DNA from: Seohaeicola saemankumensis
GTDB lineage: Bacteria; Pseudomonadota; Alphaproteobacteria; Rhodobacterales; Rhodobacteraceae
Assembly: GCF_021021435.1 (NCBI RefSeq)
Contig: NZ_JAINWI010000026.1
Coordinates: forward strand, 1 to 36,190
Direction of reading: 5' to 3'
Length of the DNA stretch: 36,190 nt
Under the pieces are notes generated by a model that was given only the letters and a program-made list of their open reading frames with translations, ran no database searches and was not told the DNA's origin. This document shows, one piece after another, positions 17,602 to 26,132 of this stretch. The first letter of the stretch is position 1; each line of letters opens with the position of its first letter. Both the position numbers and the translations under genes were made by a program.

Positions 17602-17825
17602 ACGATGATAGGGGTGAGGGCGTCGCGATCGCCAATCTGATCGGGACCGATGGGTGCAGTGTTGTTGGTTGGGTTTATCGTTGGAGTACAGGCTCACATG
17701 CGGTGATGTGGGACGTCCAAGGGCCCCAGCCGGTATCGAAAACCCGGCCGGATATAAGTGACGAACAGAAGCAAGAAATCGACTTCGATGCGCTCACGCG
17801 GATTCGAAAAAGTGACAGTGGATAG
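17598..17825 (+). CDS. Short hypothetical protein in the decayed region
   Basis: 75 residues from a GTG at 17598 that overlaps the stop of the preceding fragment (GTGA), an arrangement typical of genuine coupled genes. The protein has GVAIANLIGTDGCSVVGWVYRW followed by an acidic, Lys-rich tail; the first part is written here as GVAIANLIGTDG and CSVVGWVYRW for clarity. No recognised domain. If the upstream fragment is a broken gene, this one may also be non-functional. Confidence 0.35.
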   Translation: MNDDRGEGVAIANLIGTDGCSVVGWVYRWSTGSHAVMWDVQGPQPVSKTRPDISDEQKQEIDFDALTRIRKSDSG

Positions 17826-18119
17826 GATTCTCACGCAGCCGCCAGTTCATATTGATGGAAAGGGTCTGCGAGCGTACCGGTCATTTGAGCTGATGGCAGC
17901 GAAGGTCTCGAAGGAGCCCATTGCGGAAGTGTCAATTCTTTGCTGCGTGTGCTCGTGGCGCGAAAAATGCTGCACGGGCAAAACATCTTGTGCGGTCGCG
18001 CAGCGGGAGAACCGGTCATTCGTAAGGACCAATGCAAGCAGCAGGGGTCGAATTCAAGGCGTGCCACACAAAAGACCGTTAAGACTACCTGAAAATTGGA
18101 ACATCGGCAGGGTTTGTAG

Positions 18120-18278
18120 AAGCGCGTAGGTACACTCGCAGAAGTGGTGCTCCAGGCTCATGGAAAAAACCGCCGAGGTGGACAGGTCTCAATTCGAGAA
18201 TCCATTCGCGGCCGGGTGATGATCTACTTTTTGACACAGGATGATGCGGAGCACCTCACGATACACGTGTGGGTCTGA
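18120..18278 (+). pseudogene. 3' gene remnant beside the hydrogenase island
   Basis: A 52-codon frame that starts right after a TAG at 18117 and has no start codon before an internal GTG/ATG pair. It reads like a genuine C-terminus, including TLAEVVLQAHG, GGQVSIRESIRGRV and FLTQDDAEHLTIHVW. Its family is unknown. It ends 46 bases before the hypB stop, so the insertion point of the hydrogenase island may lie in or next to it. Confidence 0.35.
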
Positions 18279-18323
18279 CAGCGGTGACCAGACGAGCGAA
18301 ATAACTCACTGATCTGCTCAACC

Positions 18324-19154
18324 TCAGGCTTTCAATTCGGCCAGGTTCGAACACCATGCATCCATGCCATCCCCCGTTCGGGCCGAGAGGCAGAAGATTT
18401 TCACTCCCGGATTAACTTCCAGAATATTGCGCCTGCACATTTCCTCGTCAAAATCCACATGCGGCGCCAGGTCCATCTTGTTGATCACAACCCATTCCAC
18501 AGCACGGAACATGTGTGGGTATTTGATTGGCTTGTCTTCACCTTCCGTCGTTGAAATCACTGCGATTTTCATCTTCTCGCCCAGATCGAACATGGCCGGA
18601 CACACCAGATTCCCCACATTCTCGATCATCAGGATTGACCCGGTTTGGGGATCCAGCGACTTGACCGCCGACGCGATCATATCCGCTTCCAGATGGCACC
18701 CGGCACCGGTGTTGATCTGGACGGCCCGGGCTCCGGCATCGCGGATGCGGTCGGCGTCATTCGACGTCATCTGATCACCTTCGATCACCGCGATGTCGAC
18801 CGCGCCCTTCATGCGCTTGATCGTCTCTTCGAGCAATGTCGTTTTGCCGGACCCCGGTGAAGAGACGATATTCAGGGCGATGACGCCGCGCCCTTCGAAC
18901 CAGCCGCGGTTGCGGGTCGCGATTTCGTTGTTTTTTCCCAGGATTGCGGTTTCCAGAGAAATAACCTCGCCGCCCGGACCGTGCACATGCGGCTCATCAT
19001 GACCGTGGTGATGGTCGTCATGAGGATGCGCGTGATCATGATCATGTCCATGGTCATGCGCATGATCCTCTCTCAACAGAACTTTGAATCCCGTTTCAGG
19101 ATCGGTCATCGAGACTTCGTTTGCAGGGTCGGCACAGCCGCATACGCCACACAT
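18324..19154 (-). CDS. hypB: Hydrogenase nickel incorporation GTPase HypB
   Basis: 276 residues. The N-terminus MCGVCGC is the high-affinity nickel site of HypB proteins. A His/Asp-rich stretch follows (about residues 32-60), adding nickel storage capacity. The GTPase domain has Walker A SSPGSGKTT, the metal site GAGCHLEADM and the NKMD specificity motif. HypB hands nickel to the large subunit with HypA, using GTP. It follows hypA by two bases with GGAGGA as ribosome binding site and is the last gene of the island. Length is usual for His-rich HypB. Confidence 0.97.
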   Translation of the reverse strand: MCGVCGCADPANEVSMTDPETGFKVLLREDHAHDHGHDHDHAHPHDDHHHGHDEPHVHGPGGEVISLETAILGKNNEIATRNRGWFEGRGVIALNIVSSPGSGKTTLLEETIKRMKGAVDIAVIEGDQMTSNDADRIRDAGARAVQINTGAGCHLEADMIASAVKSLDPQTGSILMIENVGNLVCPAMFDLGEKMKIAVISTTEGEDKPIKYPHMFRAVEWVVINKMDLAPHVDFDEEMCRRNILEVNPGVKIFCLSARTGDGMDAWCSNLAELKA

Positions 19155-19397
19155 TTATGCTTCCTCCAAAAATTCCAACTCGCGGACAGTGAATGTGTCC
19201 TTGTCCGCATCAATAAAACCCAAAGACACCCCGGCAATCGCAGTGCTTTCGGTCACCAGATCCCAGCAAAACGCCAAAGCGCCACGCTCCACGCAAGCCT
19301 GTGGGCCAATGGCCACGCGGACCTCCTTGAGCCTTCGCCCTTTGGCTTTTTCTTCTGCGATACCCGCGATGCTGCGGGCCAGACCGAGTTCATGCAT
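19155..19397 (-). CDS. hypA: HypA-like nickel chaperone lacking the zinc domain
   Basis: An 80-residue protein starting MHELGLARSI at 19397; the ATG overlaps the stop of the permease gene (TGATG). The nickel-binding Met-His-Glu start is intact. Typical HypA proteins have about 113 residues, with a zinc loop of two CxxC pairs about 12 residues apart inserted before the last strand. Here the sequence runs straight from FIDADKDT into the final strand FTVRELEF, so all four zinc cysteines are missing. No frameshift is visible, and flanking spacing is normal. The zinc loop may be unnecessary or supplied by the 74-residue zinc ribbon at 32939-33163. Confidence 0.85.
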   Translation of the reverse strand: MHELGLARSIAGIAEEKAKGRRLKEVRVAIGPQACVERGALAFCWDLVTESTAIAGVSLGFIDADKDTFTVRELEFLEEA

Positions 19398-20149
19398 CAG
19401 CCCACTCCCCAGGCCACTGGTCCGGTTTCCCACATGATCGACAGGCCGATGGCGACAACGATAGCGGCAATGGACATCTGCACGGCGGTATGAAGGCCTT
19501 TTGCGATTTTTGGCGCCTGGAGCACCGGCCAACCGACAACGACGGACAGGGCTGCCATGCCAAGAGCGGACCCAAGCCCGACCAGGCCGACATATCCGAC
19601 AGCCAGCCAGGGGTCGCCGGTCGTGGAGACCGCCAGCACGATGAGCCCAGACGACCCGGCCGCGCCGTGCAGCAGACCAATGACAAGGGCTTTTAGGGGA
19701 AAACGTTCGGGGTGTTCGTGGGCATGCGCGCTTTGGGAATGGTCGGCCACATCGGATGCGTGACTGTGCACGTGCAGGTGCCGACCCTGTCCCTCATGTT
19801 GATGGACGTGATAGTGCAGCCTGTCCTTGCGAAACCTGTGCACGACCTGTGCCCCGAGGAATACCAGCATGACGCCAACAGCAAATTCCAGCCCCGCCGC
19901 GCGCTGCTCACTGAGGACAAGGCTGAAGACTATCACGCCGATGGACATGACCAGCAACGTCGCCGTGTGGCCCAAGCCCCAGACCGCGCCCCGCAACAGG
20001 AGTTTGTTCTTTCCTCCGTTGCTGAGCGTACTGACTGCTGCCAAATGATCTGCTTCGAGGGCGTGAACCATGCCAATCAGAAAACCCAAAAGCAGAAACC
20101 CAGACGATGACGACGCATCAAGAAATGTAAGATTTTCCAGTAAGGCCAT
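19397..20149 (-). CDS. NicO-type nickel permease with His-rich loop
   Basis: 250 residues with six or so hydrophobic segments. The first helix region holds HALEADH (H29 to H35), the HxxxxDH signature of nickel/cobalt permeases. A central hydrophilic loop (about residues 105-145) is packed with His. It resembles RcnA/UreH-like NicO transporters more than HupE. The start is the ATG at 20149, which overlaps the hypE stop (TAATG) and has GAGGA 7 bases before it; an earlier TTG is less likely. Its place between hypE and hypA points to nickel supply for the hydrogenase, although export cannot be excluded. Confidence 0.85.
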   Translation of the reverse strand: MALLENLTFLDASSSSGFLLLGFLIGMVHALEADHLAAVSTLSNGGKNKLLLRGAVWGLGHTATLLVMSIGVIVFSLVLSEQRAAGLEFAVGVMLVFLGAQVVHRFRKDRLHYHVHQHEGQGRHLHVHSHASDVADHSQSAHAHEHPERFPLKALVIGLLHGAAGSSGLIVLAVSTTGDPWLAVGYVGLVGLGSALGMAALSVVVGWPVLQAPKIAKGLHTAVQMSIAAIVVAIGLSIMWETGPVAWGVG

Positions 20150-21195
20150 TAGCAAATCCTCGGAAGTTGTTCGCCGACGAGCATGTCGACGATGCGCAAG
20201 CCACCAAAGACGGTCTTCATCACAACCGTTCGGGGATGTTGGGTGGTGGCCTTGCCGATGATCACGGCCTGACGGCCCGCATCGGTGGCGCGCATTGCGG
20301 ACAACGCAGCGTGAGCCTGTTCTTCGGGGACGAAGATCACCAATGTGCCTTCATTCGCCAGATAAAGGGGATCCAATCCCAGAATTTCGCACACGCCTTT
20401 GACCTCGGTGCGTAACGGCAGGACGTCTTCACCAATCTCAATGCCGACACCCGCCGCATCTGCGATTTCGTTCAAGGCTGAGGCCAGTCCGCCGCGTGTC
20501 GCATCCCGTGCAACCCGCGTGCCCGGTGCGGCGGTCAGAATGGCCTCCATCAGGTGATTGAGCGGCTGACAATCCGAGGGGATTTCGGTGCTGAGCGCCA
20601 TATCGCCACGCGCGGCGAGGATCGCGGCACCGTGATCGCCCAGCACGCCGTTGACGATAGCAACATCGCCCGGCTGCACGGTTTCGGCCAACAGATCACG
20701 GCCCGGCTCAATCACGCCGATGCCGGATGTGGTGATGAAAACGCCGTCACCCGATCCTTTGCCGACCACCTTTGTGTCACCTGTCACGATAGAGACGCCC
20801 GCATCGTCTGCCGCTTTTTGCATCGACGCAGCGATCCGGCGCAGCGTCGAAATCTCGACACCTTCCTCAATGATGAAGGCCGCTGACAGCCACAGTGGCT
20901 TCGCGCCGCCGACGGCCAAATCGTTCACAGTGCCGCAGACGGCGATCTTACCTATGTCGCCACCGGGAAACTCCATCGGCGATACCACGAACCCGTCCGT
21001 GGTAAAGGCCAGCCTCGCTCCGGGTACGGTGACAGCCTCAGTCATCAACCGTGCCTGATCTTCCATGCCGGGCGGACGGAAGACGGACGTGAACACATCC
21101 TCGATCAGGTCTCGCATCGCCTTGCCGCCCCCGCCATGGGCCATCGTCACCTTGTCGGCAACAACACGTCTGGGCTGGCGGTCCATCGCGTTCAT
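20149..21195 (-). CDS. hypE: Hydrogenase maturation protein HypE
   Basis: 348 residues, a normal length. The AIRS/PurM-type ATPase fold is shown by KVTMAHGGGGKAMRDLI and by the GDTKVVGKGSGDG region. The protein ends in PRIC: the C-terminal Cys carries the thiocarbamate that becomes the cyanide ligand of the active-site iron. Its ATG overlaps the hypD stop (ATGA). It receives the carbamoyl group from HypF and passes the ligand to the HypC-HypD complex. Confidence 0.97.
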   Translation of the reverse strand: MNAMDRQPRRVVADKVTMAHGGGGKAMRDLIEDVFTSVFRPPGMEDQARLMTEAVTVPGARLAFTTDGFVVSPMEFPGGDIGKIAVCGTVNDLAVGGAKPLWLSAAFIIEEGVEISTLRRIAASMQKAADDAGVSIVTGDTKVVGKGSGDGVFITTSGIGVIEPGRDLLAETVQPGDVAIVNGVLGDHGAAILAARGDMALSTEIPSDCQPLNHLMEAILTAAPGTRVARDATRGGLASALNEIADAAGVGIEIGEDVLPLRTEVKGVCEILGLDPLYLANEGTLVIFVPEEQAHAALSAMRATDAGRQAVIIGKATTQHPRTVVMKTVFGGLRIVDMLVGEQLPRIC

Positions 21196-22331
21196 TCTGC
21201 CGGCTCCAGATCAAGGCCGCCATATTGGTAATAGGCCGCGCAGGCCCCTTCCGAGCTGACCATCAACGCCCCCAGCGGCATTTCCGGCGTACACCCCTTG
21301 CCGAATTGCGGGCAGGCGTGGGGCTTGATCCGGCCGGTCATGACGTCGCCGCAGGCGCAACCTTCCTGTTCTTCTGTGAACGATGTGTTGCGCCCATAGC
21401 CGATGTTGAATTTCACTTCAGCATCGAAGGCTTTGTACCGGTCGCGAATGCGCAGCCCGCTGGCATCGATCTCGCCCAAACCGCGCCATTCGAAGGTGGG
21501 GCGCGGCTCATAAACCTTTTCACAAGCCGCTATGGACACTGGATTTCCCTCATTGGGAACGATACGCGAATACTGGTTTTCCACCTCGGCGCGGCCATCG
21601 CGAATTTGTTCCAGCACCATCAAAACCGATTGCAACAAGTCCAGCGGCTCGAACCCCGCTACTACGATGGGTTTGCCATAATCGCGCGCGATGAACTGGT
21701 AAGGTTCGGTGCCGATCACCATCGACACGTGGCCGGGGCCGACAAAACCATCCAAAATCATATGCGGGTCATCCAGCAGTGCCTTGATGGGGGGCGGCAC
21801 GGTGATGTGGTTGCAAAAGATCGTGAAATTCGTGAGCCCGTCGGCATCAGCCTGCAGGATCGAAAGCGCGGTCGACGGTGTGGTCGTCTCAAACCCAAGG
21901 CCGAAGAACACAACTTCGCGGTCGGGGTTGCGGCGCGCCAATTCCAGCGCGTCCAGCGGCGAATAGACCATGCGAATGTCGGCCCCATCGGCCTTGGCCT
22001 GGATCAGGGATTTCTTCGTGCCTGGCACACGCATCGCGTCGCCGAAGGTGGTAAAGATCACCTTGGGATCTTCGGCGATCTGCACGCATTCATCCACCCG
22101 GCTCATTGGCAGCACGCAAACCGGGCAGCCAGGGCCGTGAATAAACTCCAGCCCCTTAGGGGTAAGTTTGTCCAACCCATAGCGGAAGATCGCATGGGTG
22201 TGCCCGCCACAGACTTCCATGATGTGAACGGGCTTTTCCTTCGTCGCGCCGATCTCTTGCGTGACGCGTTCTATGGCCGCAAGGACCCCTTTGGCCGCAA
22301 CTGGATCGCGGAATTCATCTGCATACTTCAT
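21192..22331 (-). CDS. hypD: Hydrogenase maturation protein HypD
   Basis: 379 residues from the ATG at 22331, overlapping the hypC stop (ATGA); a longer reading to 22478 lies within hypC. It contains the family motifs EVCGGHTHAI, GPGCPVCV, GFETTTPSTA and the C-terminal cysteine-rich FeS region (EGCACGDV, ACPQFGKGCTPE). HypD holds a [4Fe-4S] cluster and is the scaffold on which the Fe(CN)2CO unit is built with HypC. Confidence 0.97.
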   Translation of the reverse strand: MKYADEFRDPVAAKGVLAAIERVTQEIGATKEKPVHIMEVCGGHTHAIFRYGLDKLTPKGLEFIHGPGCPVCVLPMSRVDECVQIAEDPKVIFTTFGDAMRVPGTKKSLIQAKADGADIRMVYSPLDALELARRNPDREVVFFGLGFETTTPSTALSILQADADGLTNFTIFCNHITVPPPIKALLDDPHMILDGFVGPGHVSMVIGTEPYQFIARDYGKPIVVAGFEPLDLLQSVLMVLEQIRDGRAEVENQYSRIVPNEGNPVSIAACEKVYEPRPTFEWRGLGEIDASGLRIRDRYKAFDAEVKFNIGYGRNTSFTEEQEGCACGDVMTGRIKPHACPQFGKGCTPEMPLGALMVSSEGACAAYYQYGGLDLEPAE

Positions 22332-22621
22332 GATGCGTCCGCCAGCATCGTCGCACTGGCCCGCATCGCCTCTATCTCTTCCTGCGCTTCTCCAAGCTCG
22401 CGCAAGACCTCCAACGTCAGCACCGCTTCCTCTTCGTTGATCTTGCTCATGGCAAAACCGACATGGATCAGGGTCCATGTGCCGATCAGATCCTCCAACG
22501 GATCGTCACCCGCGATACAGGCCACGTTGACCTCGCGTTTCACGCCCGAGATATCGACCATGGCGAGCTTGCGGGTCGCATCCGAAATTTCGGTAATTTG
22601 CCCTGGAATTCCTAGGCACAT
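22328..22621 (-). CDS. hypC: Hydrogenase maturation chaperone HypC
   Basis: 97 residues beginning MCLGIPGQ; the Cys2 next to the start is the iron-carrying residue, and the HVGFAMSKI motif (about residues 53-61) is the usual partner histidine. The last 35 residues form a helix, so the protein is a bit longer than many HypC proteins (75-95). The start overlaps the end of hypF by 10 bases. It moves the Fe(CN)2CO group from HypD to the HupL precursor. Confidence 0.96.
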   Translation of the reverse strand: MCLGIPGQITEISDATRKLAMVDISGVKREVNVACIAGDDPLEDLIGTWTLIHVGFAMSKINEEEAVLTLEVLRELGEAQEEIEAMRASATMLADAS

Positions 22622-24957
22622 CTTGCGTCCTCCCCTTGTGTGTTTGCCAGGGCGATCACGGCTTGCCCCAGTGAAATACCGCCGTCATTCGCCGGATAGT
22701 CGGAATGGCTCAGAACGGTCAGACCAGCGCTTTCCAAGCCGCGGTGGACCAGCTCAAAAAGCGTTGCGTTTTGAAAACAGCCGCCCGACAGGGCGACAGT
22801 GTCGATAGTCGTGTCTTTGGTCAGCCGTATCGCCATTTCGACGACGGAGCGTGCCAACCCGCGGTGGAACCTTGCCGACATCGTGCCAACGGGTGTTTTT
22901 AGCACCAGATCGCCCAGCATCGCCCGCCAAACGGCCAATGGCTCGATGTATGGAATTCCCTTGCCGCCCATCAGCGGGATTGAAAACGGATAGGCCAGAT
23001 CCTCCGGTTCGTTCAGGGCATCCGGGTCAAGCGCAGCCTCAAACAGGATCGCGGCCTCGCCCTCATAATTCTGCCGGTCCCAGGCGATGCCGGAAATCGC
23101 AGCGGCGGCATCGAATAACCGACCACAGGAAGACGCGAGCGGCGTGTTCGTACCGGCCTTGATCATCGCGTCCAGCGTGTCGCGGGGCAGGTCCTGCATG
23201 CGGTTGAAGATCTCAAGGTCAGAGAAATTCATTGCAAACTCGCCCCAGCCCATTTCGGCCATCAGATGGGCATAGGCATTGCGCCAAGGCTCGCGCACAG
23301 CAGCCGTTCCGCCGGGCAGTGCAACTGGCTTCAGACAACCAACCCGACGATACCCATGGTAGTCGCAGATCAGGAATTCACCGCCCCAGATCGTGCCGTC
23401 ATCCCCCAGGCCCGTGCCGTCCAGCGCAATCCCAAGCGCGTGTCCAGCGGACAAAGGCCGACCATTTTCAGCTAGACAAGAGGCGATATGCGCATGGTGG
23501 TGCTGTACCTCGATCACCGGGCGTTCGCCTGCCATCTGGAAACCGCGCTGCGTGGACAGGTATTGCGGGTGCTGATCGACGGCGATGACGTCTGGGGCAT
23601 GATCAAAGAGGTTTTCGTAAAGGCCCAGATTGCGTGTCACATCATCGTTCGTAGCCACATCCTCCAGATCGCCCATATGCTGGGAGACGATCGCGCGTCC
23701 GTCCTTGATCAGGCAGAACGTGTTCTTCTGTTCCGCGCCGAGCGCCAGCACCTCTGCGGAGGTCGAAAACCCGGCCGGCAATTCGAGCCCTTGGGGCGCG
23801 TATCCGCGCGCCCGGCGCAACAAGCGGGGACGGCCAAGGTCAACGCGCACAACACTGTCGTCGATCCGGTTGGCGATGTCGCGGTTATGTAGACAGGCGA
23901 AATCAGCTATATCGGCGAGACGGTCGCGGGTTTCCTGATTGTCAATGCATTGCGGCTGACCCGATGGGTTGCCGCTGGTCATGATCACCGGACGCCCGAT
24001 GCGCCGCAGGATCATGTGATAGAACGGCGTATAGGGCAGCATCACGCCCAGCCGGTCCAGGCCCGGCGCAATCTCATCGGGCAAGCTGTTCGGCTTGGCC
24101 TTGAGCAGCAAAATCGGCGCTTGCGGGCTGGACAGCAGGTCGGCTTCGACATCCGAAACCTCGCAATACGCGCGCACCACATCCAGATCGCGCGCCATCA
24201 GCGCAAAGGCTTTGCCTACCCGCGATTTGCGCTTGCGCAATTCGGCCACGGCGTTGGCATTGGTGGCATCGCACGCCAGATGCACACCGCCCAGACCCCG
24301 GATCGCCACGATATGACCGTTCATGATCATCCCGCCGGTTGCATCAACGTCATCGAGCATCGAAAACGCTTCGAGATTCACCGCGCCCTTGCCAAGTTTC
24401 TCGATCCAGATATTCGGTCCGCACCGGCCACAGGCCACAGGTTGCGCGTGAAAGCGGCGATCCAGCGGATCAGAGTATTCTGCCGCGCAGGGCGGGCACA
24501 GATCAAACGGGGCCATCGTTGTCTTGGCGCGGTCATAAGGGGCGGCCTTTACGATGGAAAAACGCGGCCCGCAATTGGTGCAATTGGCAAAGGGGTAGCG
24601 ATAGCGCCGCTCAAACGGATTGCGGATTTCCTCCAGGCAATCGGCGCAGGTCGCGGCATCCGGCGTGACGCTGCCACGCATCTCTCCTTCCTGCGACGCG
24701 GAGATTTCAAACCCGCAGGGGGGCGGGTCGGTCAGTGGCGTGACATCCAGCCGTTCGATACGGGCTAGTGGCGGCAACGCGCTGTGAAGCTTGTCGGGAA
24801 AGGCCGCAACATGAGCCCCCCAAAGCTGGATCACAACCCCTTCGCCCGTGTTCTTCACATCGCCCGTCAGGCCCATTTCATGCGCCAACCGCCAGACGGT
24901 CGGGCGAAAACCAACGCCCTGAACCTGCCCGGAAACAGTGAAGCGCACGCCGGTCAT
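22612..24957 (-). CDS. hypF: Carbamoyltransferase HypF
   Basis: 781 residues from the ATG at 24957, which overlaps the NHL gene stop (ATGA); the longer reading to 25047 is not supported. Domains in order: acylphosphatase (VQGVGFRPTVWRLA, about residues 1-90), two zinc-finger pairs (CADCLEEI with CTNCGPRF, and CPPCAAEY with CGRCGP), a YrdC-like domain, and the Kae1-like carbamoyltransferase domain with VQHHHAHIA and ALSGGCFQN. It makes the cyanide precursor from carbamoyl phosphate and ATP and loads it on HypE. All domains are complete. Confidence 0.97.
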   Translation of the reverse strand: MTGVRFTVSGQVQGVGFRPTVWRLAHEMGLTGDVKNTGEGVVIQLWGAHVAAFPDKLHSALPPLARIERLDVTPLTDPPPCGFEISASQEGEMRGSVTPDAATCADCLEEIRNPFERRYRYPFANCTNCGPRFSIVKAAPYDRAKTTMAPFDLCPPCAAEYSDPLDRRFHAQPVACGRCGPNIWIEKLGKGAVNLEAFSMLDDVDATGGMIMNGHIVAIRGLGGVHLACDATNANAVAELRKRKSRVGKAFALMARDLDVVRAYCEVSDVEADLLSSPQAPILLLKAKPNSLPDEIAPGLDRLGVMLPYTPFYHMILRRIGRPVIMTSGNPSGQPQCIDNQETRDRLADIADFACLHNRDIANRIDDSVVRVDLGRPRLLRRARGYAPQGLELPAGFSTSAEVLALGAEQKNTFCLIKDGRAIVSQHMGDLEDVATNDDVTRNLGLYENLFDHAPDVIAVDQHPQYLSTQRGFQMAGERPVIEVQHHHAHIASCLAENGRPLSAGHALGIALDGTGLGDDGTIWGGEFLICDYHGYRRVGCLKPVALPGGTAAVREPWRNAYAHLMAEMGWGEFAMNFSDLEIFNRMQDLPRDTLDAMIKAGTNTPLASSCGRLFDAAAAISGIAWDRQNYEGEAAILFEAALDPDALNEPEDLAYPFSIPLMGGKGIPYIEPLAVWRAMLGDLVLKTPVGTMSARFHRGLARSVVEMAIRLTKDTTIDTVALSGGCFQNATLFELVHRGLESAGLTVLSHSDYPANDGGISLGQAVIALANTQGEDARCA

Positions 24958-26132
24958 GTCGCTGCGTCCCAGATCAGAATGCGGTTGTTGCCGCTGTCGG
25001 CCACCGCCACTGTCGACCCCAGGGAGGACAGGCCATAGGGCCAACACACCGTATCGCGTTCGGCGATGCCCCAGCGGTTGTCGCCCTTTGCCGCAAAATC
25101 AGGCTGCGCTGTCAGCCGGTCCGCGTGGGCGGCCATACCTGTATCCTCAAATCCCAAGAGCCGCGAATTAGCCGTGTCAGCCACCACCAACGTCGCCCCA
25201 AGCGTCGCCAGCGCATAGGGCATATTCATCGCTTGAGACGTGGGATAATAGGACGCCATATTGTGGTCGCAGGCGCTCATATCCGCCTGTCCCAGCACGG
25301 TATCGCATGGGGTGCCGTTCCGCTTGGGGAGTGCATCCCAGATCATCACCCGATTGTTGCCAGCGTCCGCAACAGCCAGCCCGTCTTTCCAGACAATGGC
25401 CATATGCGGCCAGCGCATCGAGGCGTCGGACACCGCCTCGCCCGCGTTTTCATCCCGGCAGGTGAAGTCACGCTGCCCCAGAACCAGATCCGCCGGTTGG
25501 CCCGTGGTTTGCGGATCATCCCAGATCAGCACACGGCGGTTTCCGGTGTCGCACACGATCAGCCGGTCGCCATTCGACGACACGCCGTAGGGCCAGTGCA
25601 TCGTATCGGCCCGCGCGTGCGACAGGCCCACATTTGCCAGTGCACTGCCCGCGTCGGGCTGCCCCAGAACAATGTCGGCGCCGTGTTCGGGGCCGGCTGG
25701 CGTTTCGCGCCAGATCAGCACGCGGTGGTTCCACGGGTCGGCTACCGCCAATCCGCCGCGAAAGGCCGTGATGCCGGTCGGGACATTCACGGTGTTCGCA
25801 GCCACGAGGCCCTTTGCGTTGCGGCCTTCGCGGCCAAAGTCGGGCTGGCCCAAAAGTATATCGGCAGGGGTGTCATCCCGGGTCGGAACCGTCTTCCACC
25901 CCAGCACCCGGTGATGCCCAGTATCGGATACCCAGAGAGAGCCGTCAGGATGCAGGCAGACGCCACGCGGCCCGAACATCAGGTGGGGCGCAGGGGTGAT
26001 CGCCTGAACCAGCGAACCACCATCGCTGCCTAAAACAACCCGCGCGCCCTGCGTGCCCAACAAGGGCGCACCGGGGGTTATGGTGCCGGGCGCCTTCTGC
26101 GGACTGAACGATCGGGACAGCGAGACTTTCAC
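24954..26132 (-). CDS. NHL-repeat beta-propeller protein of the hydrogenase cluster
   Basis: 392 residues; the start is a GTG at 26132 overlapping the stop of the NifU-Rieske gene (GTGA), with GAGG 8 bases upstream. At least six repeats are visible, each ending in a VADxxNxRVLIW-type strand (VSDTGHHRVLGW, VADPWNHRVLIW, VCDTGNRRVLIW, VADAGNNRVMIW, VADTANSRLLGF, VADSGNNRILIW) and most containing LGQPDF-like segments, so a six-bladed NHL propeller is likely. No signal peptide, thus cytoplasmic. NHL proteins accompany group 2a hydrogenases such as Huc, as I recall. A role as interaction scaffold for the enzyme is inferred. Confidence 0.85.
   Translation of the reverse strand: MKVSLSRSFSPQKAPGTITPGAPLLGTQGARVVLGSDGGSLVQAITPAPHLMFGPRGVCLHPDGSLWVSDTGHHRVLGWKTVPTRDDTPADILLGQPDFGREGRNAKGLVAANTVNVPTGITAFRGGLAVADPWNHRVLIWRETPAGPEHGADIVLGQPDAGSALANVGLSHARADTMHWPYGVSSNGDRLIVCDTGNRRVLIWDDPQTTGQPADLVLGQRDFTCRDENAGEAVSDASMRWPHMAIVWKDGLAVADAGNNRVMIWDALPKRNGTPCDTVLGQADMSACDHNMASYYPTSQAMNMPYALATLGATLVVADTANSRLLGFEDTGMAAHADRLTAQPDFAAKGDNRWGIAERDTVCWPYGLSSLGSTVAVADSGNNRILIWDAAT

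Larger units (their letters stand above)
17429..18323. other. Decayed region between the conjugation genes and the hydrogenase island
   Basis: About 900 bases without a complete recognisable gene. It contains two coding-like fragments without start codons (17446-17601 and 18120-18278), a short possible gene (17598-17825), and otherwise no supported frame between 17826 and 18119. This is what the junction of an inserted gene island looks like. No terminator with a T-run is visible after hypB at 18324. Confidence 0.5.

Noticed and set aside
21225-22808. A 527-codon open frame on the plus strand
   Set aside because: It is antisense to hypD, hypC and the end of hypF, all of which have unmistakable family motifs.
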